Assembly (NCBI GenBank): GCA_050250795.1
Contig: JBFWNZ010000105.1
Location: 1-10,764 of the forward strand
Source: JBFWNZ01 sp050250795
Lineage (GTDB): Bacteria > Pseudomonadota > Alphaproteobacteria > UBA8366
Direction: 5' to 3'
DNA: 10,764 nucleotides
The translations under genes and the position numbers were made by a program. The notes under the pieces were generated by a model, which was not told the DNA's origin, did no database searches, and saw nothing but the letters and a program-made list of their open reading frames with translations. Positions 1 through 5,797 of the stretch are shown one piece after another. Each line of letters begins with the position of its first letter. Positions within the stretch are counted from its first letter, which is position 1.

Positions 1-939
1 GACCTGGTCGTCGGGGCCACCGACGAAGATACGGGCGGCAACATCGCCGGCGCGGCCTATGTGGTGTTCGGCTCGACGGGCGGGTTCGCCGCTGCCATCG
101 ACCTTGGCAGCATCGCCGCTGGCATGGGCGGGTTCAAGGTTATCGGCGAGGCGGCTGGCGACAGGATCGGCTGGGCCGTCTCCGCGGCCGGCGATCTCAA
201 TGGCGACGGCATCGACGACCTTGCGCTCGGATCGCGGGACAACGACGCCGGCGGCGGCAACGCCGGTGCGGTCTATGTGATCTTCGGGACGACCGCCGGT
301 TTCGGCGCCACCGTCAACCTGGACAATGTCGCGGCCGGCACCGGCGGGTTCAAGCTGGTCGGCGAGACGACGGGCGACTTCGCCGGCTACGCGGTGTCGG
401 CGGCCGGGGACGTGAACGGCGACGGCATCGACGACCTGTTGATCGGGGCATCGGAGAACGAGGCCAGCGGCACCGATGCCGGCGCCGTCTATGTGGTGTT
501 CGGCACCACGGCCGGGTTCGGGGCGACGGTCGATCTTGGCGGTGTCGCGGCAGGCACTGGCGGGTTCAGAATCATTGCCGAGGCGCCATTCGATCGTGCC
601 GGCTTCGATGTGTCCTCGGCCGGCGACGTGAATGGCGACGGCATCGACGACATCCTGATCGGTGCGCGCAACAACGACAGCAACGGCACCGATGCCGGCG
701 CGGCCTATGTGGTGTTCGGCCGGACCGGCGGCTTCGGTTCCGGCATCGACCTGGACGATGTCGCGGCCGGCACGGGCGGGTTCAAGCTTGCGGGGGCGGC
801 GGCCTATGACCGCGCAGGCATCGAGGTTTCCGCCGCGGGCGACATCGATGGCGACGGCTTCGACGACCTGATCGTGGGTGCCGACAGCAACGACGCCGGG
901 GGCAGCGCCGCCGGCGCCGCCTATATCGTCTTCGGCGGC
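1..939 (+). repeat. Tandem FG-GAP repeat with exact 216-bp (72-residue) period
   Basis: The Asp-Leu/Ile pair that closes each calcium loop falls at bases 1, 217, 433, 649 and 865, exactly 216 bp apart each time. Four complete units and the start of a fifth are visible. Each unit carries, in order, an IGA/VGA-like strand, a D/N-rich turn, GAxYVVFG, a GFGA-x-DL segment, VAAGTGGFK, a D-R/F-AG segment and a GDxNGDG loop. Further units probably lie upstream of the window. The bases have diverged while the length is kept, so this is an old protein-level repeat and not a recent DNA duplication. Confidence 0.92.
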
Positions 940-2880
940 AACTTCACCGGCGCGGTCAGCCAGGATGGCGGGGTCGGCAACGACACGCTGGCCGGCGGCG
1001 CGGGCGCGGATGCCATCGTCGGCGGCACGGGCGACGACGTGCTGACCGGCGGCGGCGGGCTGGATGTGCTGCTGGGCGGCGCGGGCGACGACACCATCAC
1101 CGTGACCGATCTCGGCTTCCGCCGCGTCGATGGCGGCCTCGGCAACGACACGCTGGTCGTGACCGGCAGCGGGCTGACCTTCGACCTCGCCGCCCTCGGC
1201 GGCGGCAAGATCGCCGGCTTCGAGGTCATCGACATCGATGGCAGCGGCGCCAACAGCTTCGATCTCTCGGCCGCCGCCATGACGCATCTGCTGCCGGCGG
1301 GCGGTACCTTCACCCTCTCGGGCGGGGCCGACGACACGCTGACGGTCGGTGCCGGAACCTTTGCGGCGAATGGCGACTTGGCCATCGACGGTCTTGCGCT
1401 GAGCATGGAGGCGGCGAGCAATCTGCGTCTGGCCGGCGGGACGCTGGCCAATCTCGACCTCGACAATGCGGCCGGCACGCTGACACTCCGCAACGACACC
1501 TTCATCGAGTCGGCGACACTCACCAACGGCACGCTGCGTCTCGACGCCAGTGCCGGGGTGCAGACCGTTACCTTCAACGACAACACCACCATCGGCCTCG
1601 GGATGGTCCTGGCGGTCGCGGCGGCCTCGGGCACGCTGACCACTCATATCGAGGCGTACGATCCCGAGGATTGGATCGGCACCATCACCAACGCGGGCGA
1701 GTTCAGCATCGCCGATGGTGGGGCGCCGGTGACGATGTTCGCCCATTTCGCCAATCTCGACGGCGCCACCTTCACCAACAGCCGTGACGGAACGGTGTTC
1801 GACGCGTTCAGCGGCACCTATACCAATGACGGCGACTGGTATGTCTCCGCCGACCTGACCATCGAGAACATGGCGACCTTCGCGAACACCGGCGCCATCT
1901 ATATCGGGTTGGGCGATACCTTCACGGTCAGCGGCGGCACCTTCACCAACGACACGGGCGGCTGGATCGGCGTTGCGGGCGCGACCTTCGACACCAGCGG
2001 CACGACCTTCGTCAACAACGGCACCGTCGATTACGGGGCCTCGCCGGGCTTCATGAACCTGGTCGGCGACATGACCTTCGGCGACACCTCGCAGACCCTG
2101 TTCGAGCTGGCGGGGCTGACGGCGGGCAGCCAGTTCGACCGGCTGGACGTCACCGGCACGCTCGATCTCGGCGGCACGATGAATGTGGCCGAGTATGGCG
2201 GTTACGAGGTCCAGGCGGGCGACAGCTTCGAGGTGATCCATGCCGGCACGTTGACCGGCAGCTTCGGCCGCATCGCCGGGCTCGATGTCGGCGGCGGCGT
2301 GGTGTTGGATGTCGCGCAGACCGACACCTCGCTGACCCTGGTCGCCAAGGCGGTCACGCAGCAGGGCGGGTCGGGCGGCGACACCCTGACCGGCACCGGT
2401 GCCGAGGACGTGCTGCATGGCGGGGCCGGCGACGACACCCTGGTCGGCGGCGGCGGGTCGGACGTGATGTTCGGCGGCGATGGCGACGACCATTTCGAGG
2501 TGTCCGACCTCGCCTTCTCGCGGATCGAGGGCGGGGCGGGGACGGACACGCTGCACCTGACGGGTGCGGGCGAGACCTTCGACCTGACCGGCCTGCGCGA
2601 CGATCGGATCGCCGATATCGAGCATATCGACATGACCGACGGCGCAAGCCAGGCGCTGATCATCGACATCGCCAAGGTGCTGGCGATGTCGGTGGGCACC
2701 AACGCGCTGACCGACACCGCCGATACGCTCATCATCTCGGGCGATGCGGGCGACTCGGTCGGTCTCGGCGCCGGCTGGACCAACAGCGGCACCACGACCA
2801 TCGACAACGAAAGCTACGCGATCTACCAGCATGCGGCGGGTGCGCAGGTGCTGTTGGACGACAAGGTCGCGCTGGCGTGA
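1..2880 (+). CDS. Large FG-GAP / RTX calcium-binding protein, probably secreted by type I secretion (5' end missing)
   Basis: The frame is open from base 1, so the true start lies upstream; 959 residues and the TGA stop are visible. Residues 1-313 are FG-GAP (integrin-alpha-like) beta-propeller repeats with loops of the GDxNGDGxDDL type that bind Ca2+ in this family. Residues 323-367 and 789-833 are each five RTX nonapeptides (GGxGxDxLx), which bind Ca2+ after export. Between them is a beta-rich stretch full of Gly, Thr and Asn (NxGT-like repeats), resembling an adhesin or autotransporter passenger stalk. The C-terminus (YAIYQHAAGAQVLLDDKVAL) has the Tyr, LL-D-V pattern seen at the ends of alphaproteobacterial type I substrates. 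No Cys occurs in the visible part. The inferred role is an extracellular or surface structural/adhesive protein; no enzymatic domain is visible. No ABC exporter or TolC gene lies in the window. The family call is firm; the function is inference. Confidence 0.93.
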   Translation, partial: DLVVGATDEDTGGNIAGAAYVVFGSTGGFAAAIDLGSIAAGMGGFKVIGEAAGDRIGWAVSAAGDLNGDGIDDLALGSRDNDAGGGNAGAVYVIFGTTAGFGATVNLDNVAAGTGGFKLVGETTGDFAGYAVSAAGDVNGDGIDDLLIGASENEASGTDAGAVYVVFGTTAGFGATVDLGGVAAGTGGFRIIAEAPFDRAGFDVSSAGDVNGDGIDDILIGARNNDSNGTDAGAAYVVFGRTGGFGSGIDLDDVAAGTGGFKLAGAAAYDRAGIEVSAAGDIDGDGFDDLIVGADSNDAGGSAAGAAYIVFGGNFTGAVSQDGGVGNDTLAGGAGADAIVGGTGDDVLTGGGGLDVLLGGAGDDTITVTDLGFRRVDGGLGNDTLVVTGSGLTFDLAALGGGKIAGFEVIDIDGSGANSFDLSAAAMTHLLPAGGTFTLSGGADDTLTVGAGTFAANGDLAIDGLALSMEAASNLRLAGGTLANLDLDNAAGTLTLRNDTFIESATLTNGTLRLDASAGVQTVTFNDNTTIGLGMVLAVAAASGTLTTHIEAYDPEDWIGTITNAGEFSIADGGAPVTMFAHFANLDGATFTNSRDGTVFDAFSGTYTNDGDWYVSADLTIENMATFANTGAIYIGLGDTFTVSGGTFTNDTGGWIGVAGATFDTSGTTFVNNGTVDYGASPGFMNLVGDMTFGDTSQTLFELAGLTAGSQFDRLDVTGTLDLGGTMNVAEYGGYEVQAGDSFEVIHAGTLTGSFGRIAGLDVGGGVVLDVAQTDTSLTLVAKAVTQQGGSGGDTLTGTGAEDVLHGGAGDDTLVGGGGSDVMFGGDGDDHFEVSDLAFSRIEGGAGTDTLHLTGAGETFDLTGLRDDRIADIEHIDMTDGASQALIIDIAKVLAMSVGTNALTDTADTLIISGDAGDSVGLGAGWTNSGTTTIDNESYAIYQHAAGAQVLLDDKVALA
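967..1101 (+). repeat. RTX nonapeptide block 1 (five repeats)
   Basis: Five consecutive nonapeptides follow the GGxGxDxLx pattern (GGVGNDTLA, GGAGADAIV, GGTGDDVLT, GGGGLDVLL, GGAGDDTIT). In this family they fold as a Ca2+-filled parallel beta-roll outside the cell. The block is followed by a DLxFxRVDGG module that recurs after the second block. Confidence 0.92.
2365..2499 (+). repeat. RTX nonapeptide block 2 (five repeats)
   Basis: Five nonapeptides (GGSGGDTLT, GTGAEDVLH, GGAGDDTLV, GGGGSDVMF, GGDGDDHFE); the second has lost the GG pair. The block starts exactly 1398 bp after block 1, has the same repeat number and is followed by a matching module. It precedes the C-terminal secretion-signal region. 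Confidence 0.9.
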
Positions 2881-2898
2881 TCTGACGGGTGGAAATCG

Positions 2899-2921
2899 GC
2901 TCGCCGGCCCTATCGGCGAGC
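2899..2921 (+). terminator. Hairpin after the RTX gene, possible terminator or attenuator
   Basis: An 8-bp perfect stem GCTCGCCG / CGGCGAGC encloses a 7-base loop, 18 bases after the RTX stop codon. No clear run of T follows (CGCCTTCC), so intrinsic termination is uncertain. It could reduce read-through into the TIGR03032 gene or protect the 3' end of the mRNA. Confidence 0.5.
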
Positions 2922-2962
2922 GCCTTCCGGCCCTAGGATGCGCGGGCCGGACCGAACCGAGT

Positions 2963-2968
2963 GGGGAG
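2963..2968 (+). promoter_or_regulatory. Shine-Dalgarno GGGGAG that favours the TTG start at 2973
   Basis: GGGGAG lies four bases before TTG 2973. The alternative in-frame GTG at 2961 overlaps this motif and has no purine-rich site of its own (ACCGAACCGA precedes it). This favours the shorter protein beginning MARRKARNDR. Confidence 0.55.
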
Positions 2969-2972
2969 AGTC

Positions 2973-4163
2973 TTGGCAAGACGGAAGGCACGGAACGACC
3001 GCGGCAAGCCCGCGGCCTCGACTGCGGAGACGGCGGCGGTGGACGAGACCAAGGCGGCATCGGAAGCGTTGGGCATGGAGCCTGCGGCGGAGGGCGAGAG
3101 CGCCCCGGCGGCGGCGAAGCCGCAGCTTGAGATCACGACCTCGCGCCTGTTCCAGTCCTGGCAGGCGGAGGAGAAGGTCAGCTTCGCCTTCACCACATAT
3201 CAGGCCGGCAAGCTGTTCCTGGTCGGCATGCAGCCGAACGGCCGCCTGTCCATCGAGGAGCGCTCGATCCCGCGCTGCATGGGCATGACGGTGCAGGGCA
3301 ATTCCCTCTATGTCAGCTCGCTGTTCCAGGTGTTCCGCTTCGAGAACGCGGTGCCGCCGGGCCAGATGCATGACGGCTACGACCGCGTCTATGTGCCGAA
3401 GATGAGCTGGATCACCGGCGATCTGGACATCCACGACATGGCCGTGGATGCCGATGGGCGCCTCGTCTTCGTCAACACCCTGTTCAGCTGCCTCGCCACG
3501 GCCAGCGACCGATTCAGCTTCGAGCCGCTGTGGAAGCCGTCCTTCATCTCGCAGATCGGGGCCGAGGATCGCTGTCACCTGAATGGCCTTGCGATGCGCG
3601 ACGGCCGTCCGGCCTATGTCACCGCCGTCTCGCGCAGCGATGCGGCCGGCGGCTGGCGCGACCGGCGCGACACCGGCGGCATCGTGATCGACGTGGCCAG
3701 CAACGAGGTGGTGCTGGACGGCCTGTCGATGCCGCATTCGCCGCGGCTCTACCGCGACAAGCTGTGGGTGCTGAACTCCGGCACCGGCTTTTTCGGCTAT
3801 GTCGATCTGGCGGCGGGCAAGTTCGAGCCCGTGACCTTCTGCCCCGGCTATCTGCGCGGCCTGTCCTTCCAGGGCGACTACGCCATCGTCGGCCTGTCGA
3901 AGCAGCGCGAGAACCGCACCTTCAGCGGGCTCGCCCTCGACGACGCGCTCAAGGCGCGCGACGCGGACGCCCGCTGCGGCATCGCGGTGATCGACCTCAA
4001 GACCGGCAGCCTCGTCCACATGCTGCGGATCGACGGCGTGATCCGCGAGCTCTACGACGTGGCGGTGGTCCCCGGCGCCTTCCGTCCGACGGCCATCGGC
4101 TTCCTGTCCGACCAGATCCGCCGCGTCATCAGCCTGCCGCCCAGCGACGGCTGGCCCTTCTGA
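2973..4163 (+). CDS. TIGR03032-family protein of unknown function
   Basis: 396 residues from TTG 2973; GTG 2961 would add four. I recognise the TIGR03032 (DUF4915-like) family by its conserved blocks: DIHDMA (152-157), NTLFSCLA (168-175), DRCHLNGLA (199-207), MPHSPRLY (253-260), LWVLNSGTG (264-272), PGYLRGL (291-297), GLSKQREN (307-314) and GIAVIDLKTG (336-345). The repeated short strands and GxxxVxD elements suggest a beta-propeller-like fold, which is inference. Residues 1-50 are a low-complexity Ala/Glu/Lys tail with a basic start (MARRKAR) and no signal peptide or membrane segment, so the protein is probably cytoplasmic unless exported by an unusual route. It follows the RTX gene on the same strand after 92 bp that hold a hairpin, so co-transcription is possible but unproven. 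The biochemical function of the family is not known to me. Confidence 0.9.
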   Translation: MARRKARNDRGKPAASTAETAAVDETKAASEALGMEPAAEGESAPAAAKPQLEITTSRLFQSWQAEEKVSFAFTTYQAGKLFLVGMQPNGRLSIEERSIPRCMGMTVQGNSLYVSSLFQVFRFENAVPPGQMHDGYDRVYVPKMSWITGDLDIHDMAVDADGRLVFVNTLFSCLATASDRFSFEPLWKPSFISQIGAEDRCHLNGLAMRDGRPAYVTAVSRSDAAGGWRDRRDTGGIVIDVASNEVVLDGLSMPHSPRLYRDKLWVLNSGTGFFGYVDLAAGKFEPVTFCPGYLRGLSFQGDYAIVGLSKQRENRTFSGLALDDALKARDADARCGIAVIDLKTGSLVHMLRIDGVIRELYDVAVVPGAFRPTAIGFLSDQIRRVISLPPSDGWPF

Positions 4164-4186
4164 GAAAGCCCGGCCGTAGCGCAGCA

Positions 4187-4266
4187 GATGCGCGGATCGA
4201 GTCCGCGCATGACGTTATCATGTTGAATTAAAGAGAATCGTCATGGCCGGGCTTGACCCGGCCATC
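4187..4266. repeat. Inverted pair of 28-bp palindromic intergenic elements
   Basis: Element A (4187-4214) has the 9-bp stem ATGCGCGGA / TCCGCGCAT around loop TCGAG. Element B (4239-4266) has the 9-bp stem ATGGCCGGG / CCCGGCCAT around loop CTTGA. Read on opposite strands, both follow the plan GATG-palindrome-CATGACG, and the loops differ by one base (TCGAG, TCAAG). A 24-base AT-rich spacer separates them. The type matches the REP-like repeats common between alphaproteobacterial genes, whose accidental translation often begins MAGLDPAI. They lie between two convergent genes and may act as bidirectional terminators or mRNA 3' ends. Confidence 0.8.
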
Positions 4267-4285
4267 TTTCTCCAGCGCCTCTTCG

Positions 4286-4312
4286 CCTCATGCAAAGGTC
4301 TCCAGCATGAGG
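4286..4312. terminator. Third hairpin in the convergent junction, possible terminator for the minus-strand dehydrogenase
   Basis: An 8-bp perfect stem CCTCATGC / GCATGAGG encloses an 11-base loop and ends 19 bp downstream (in transcription sense) of the minus-strand stop codon. No strong T run follows on either strand. The CTCATGC...GCATGAGGGA frame is shared with the element at 6847-6873, which suggests the same repeat family and not only a private terminator. Confidence 0.5.
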
Positions 4313-4331
4313 GACGGGGCTTGCGGTTGAG

Positions 4332-5639
4332 CTACCAGTACCGCATCGAATCGCGGAACAGTTGCGCCAGGTCCTCGCGTTCCACCGGGCGGGGGCCGTT
4401 GACCAGCAGGCGCTGCTGCGGATAGGCCCGGTCGACCAGCGCCGGCACGTCCGCCTCGTCGTATCCCACGCCGCGCAGCCCGTTCGGCACGCCGGTTGCG
4501 CGCATCAGATGCACCAGCCGGTCCGCCAGGATGGCGCCCCCGTCCTTCGGGTCGGCGCCCCGGGTGTCGGCGCCCATCGCCTCGGCGGCCATCATATGCC
4601 GGTCGGGACAGGCCGGGCCGGTGAAGCGGAACACGGCCGGCGCGTTCACGATCACCGAGAAGCCGTGCGGCACCATCGCCTGGTTCGACGGCCAGCCCTC
4701 GGGCTTGTAGTCGCGGACGAGGCCGGCGACGGCATAGGCCATGCCGTGCGGCACATGGCAGCCGGCATTGCCGAAGCCGATGCCCGCCAGCATGCCGGCG
4801 AACATCATCGCCTCGCAGGTGTCCAAATCCTCCGGATCGGCGACGGCCCGCTCGATATTGGTGCCGATCAGCCGGATCGCCTCGCGGCAGGCAAGGTCGC
4901 TATACGGGTTCGCGCCCTGGCTCAGCGGCCGCGCGGTCGGCTCCTTCGGTGCGTCGCGCTTGGTATAGGGCCGCGCCGTCAGCGATTCGCAGGCATGGCT
5001 GAACACGTCGAAACCGTTTGCCGCAACGACCGAGGGCGGCAGGGTGCGCAGCACGCTGGGGTCCAGCACGCCCAGAGACGGGCGCAGCCTTGCGCTGGCG
5101 ATGCCGGTCTTGGCCTCCATCTCCAGCAAATCGAAGATGGCGATGCCGGTGCATTCCGATGCGGTGCCGAAGGTGGTGGGGCACGCGATATGCGGCTTCA
5201 GCGGCCCCGGCACCGGCCGCGCCTCGCCGATGGGCGCGTTGACATAGGCCAGGAAGTCGGTGGGATAGGTCGAGTAGAGATTCGCCGCCTTGGCGGTGTC
5301 CATGGTCGAGCCGCCGCCGACCGAGACGAAGCCGTCGAACCTTCCCTCGGCGGCAAACGCGGCGCCCGCCTTGAACGAGCGGTCGGTGGGCTCGACCTCG
5401 ACCTCGTCGAACACGGAGACATCGATCCCGGCGCGCTTCAGCGCCGTCATGACGGTGGCGACGGGCTGCAGGTCGGCGACGGTCGGGTCGGTGAACAGCG
5501 CGACCCGCGTCATGCCCAGCGCTTTGGCGTCGGCGCCGACTTCGCCCAGACAGCCGACGCCGAACTTGATCTTCGGCGCCTCGACGGTGAAGGCGGTGTC
5601 GCCGCCGGGAGTCGGCCGGAAATAGTCGGAGAGCGCCAT
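4332..5639 (-). CDS. Iron-containing alcohol dehydrogenase, hydroxyacid-oxoacid transhydrogenase (ADHFE1/HOT-like)
   Basis: 435 residues starting at ATG 5639, preceded by AGGAGG. In known members the enzyme oxidises 4-hydroxybutyrate to succinic semialdehyde while reducing 2-oxoglutarate to 2-hydroxyglutarate, using a tightly bound nicotinamide cofactor; others act as plain 4-hydroxybutyrate dehydrogenases. An N-terminal nucleotide-binding part carries GGGSTMDTAK (108-117), followed by PTTFGTASE (154-162). The C-terminal helical metal-binding part has candidate Fe ligands D211 and H215 (GFDVFSHACES), H298 (HVPHGMAYA) and H325 (MVPHGFSV). The longer gap between the last two His, the VNAPAVFRFT segment and the GVGYDEADVPALV tail follow ADHFE1 more than FucO-type enzymes. 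No export signal; cytoplasmic. It is transcribed alone, divergent from the HtrA-like gene. The family is certain; the exact substrate is not. A generic Fe-ADH of another acid or aldehyde is the alternative. Confidence 0.9.
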   Translation of the reverse strand: MALSDYFRPTPGGDTAFTVEAPKIKFGVGCLGEVGADAKALGMTRVALFTDPTVADLQPVATVMTALKRAGIDVSVFDEVEVEPTDRSFKAGAAFAAEGRFDGFVSVGGGSTMDTAKAANLYSTYPTDFLAYVNAPIGEARPVPGPLKPHIACPTTFGTASECTGIAIFDLLEMEAKTGIASARLRPSLGVLDPSVLRTLPPSVVAANGFDVFSHACESLTARPYTKRDAPKEPTARPLSQGANPYSDLACREAIRLIGTNIERAVADPEDLDTCEAMMFAGMLAGIGFGNAGCHVPHGMAYAVAGLVRDYKPEGWPSNQAMVPHGFSVIVNAPAVFRFTGPACPDRHMMAAEAMGADTRGADPKDGGAILADRLVHLMRATGVPNGLRGVGYDEADVPALVDRAYPQQRLLVNGPRPVEREDLAQLFRDSMRYW

Positions 5640-5646
5640 CGCTAAG

Positions 5647-5652
5647 CCTCCT
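5647..5652 (-). promoter_or_regulatory. Shine-Dalgarno AGGAGG fixing the dehydrogenase start
   Basis: A perfect AGGAGG on the minus strand lies seven bases before ATG 5639. The same frame stays open upstream to 5765, but that extension would encode a poly-Arg tract from a CGC repeat and lacks family similarity, so 5639 is the start. Confidence 0.85.
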
Positions 5653-5694
5653 CGTGTCCGCAGTCTGGATTGTGCGTGTCCGGCGAGTATGCCA

Positions 5695-5712
5695 CGCCGC
5701 CGCCGCCGCCGC
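5695..5712. repeat. (CGC)6 trinucleotide tract in the dehydrogenase leader
   Basis: Six perfect CGC units lie between the divergent promoter region and the ribosome-binding site of the minus-strand dehydrogenase. The repeat is non-coding if the start at 5639 is right. Length change by slippage would alter the leader, not a reading frame. Confidence 0.75.
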
Positions 5713-5729
5713 ATCCGTCCCGGCTTCTG

Positions 5730-5758
5730 TTGAACCGGCGGCATTGCTGCCGCAGAAT
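5730..5758 (+). promoter_or_regulatory. Putative sigma-70-type promoter with a palindrome in its spacer
   Basis: TTGAAC (5730-5735) and CAGAAT (5753-5758) are 17 bases apart, each matching four of six bases of the -35 and -10 consensus. Between and touching them is a perfect inverted repeat GCGGCA-TTGC-TGCCGC (5738-5753), placed where a repressor would block polymerase. It lies 39 bp before the start codon of the HtrA-like gene. This is a pattern match only; such boxes are loosely defined in high-GC alphaproteobacteria. Confidence 0.35.
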
Positions 5759-5797
5759 GTGACATTGACCGGCCGCTGAAACCTTGGAGACGACCGG

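Noticed and set aside
921..1643. Long minus-strand open frame (240 residues) opposite the RTX gene
   Set aside because: It is an Ala/Pro/Ser/Val-rich shadow of a GC-rich repeat gene with no domain; the plus strand is clearly coding.
2910..4019. Minus-strand open frame of 369 residues across the TIGR03032 gene
   Set aside because: His/Arg/Ala-rich antisense shadow; the plus-strand protein carries the conserved family blocks.
4243..4425. Small plus-strand frame beginning MAGLDPAIF
   Set aside because: This is the usual spurious translation of an alphaproteobacterial palindromic repeat, running into antisense of the dehydrogenase.
4362..5645. Plus-strand open frame of 427 residues across the dehydrogenase
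   Set aside because: Antisense shadow rich in Arg, His and Gly; the minus strand encodes a complete Fe-ADH with a perfect ribosome site.
5640..5765. N-terminal extension of the dehydrogenase to ATG 5765
   Set aside because: It would encode a poly-Arg run from the CGC repeat, has no homology to the family, and ATG 5639 has AGGAGG at ideal spacing.
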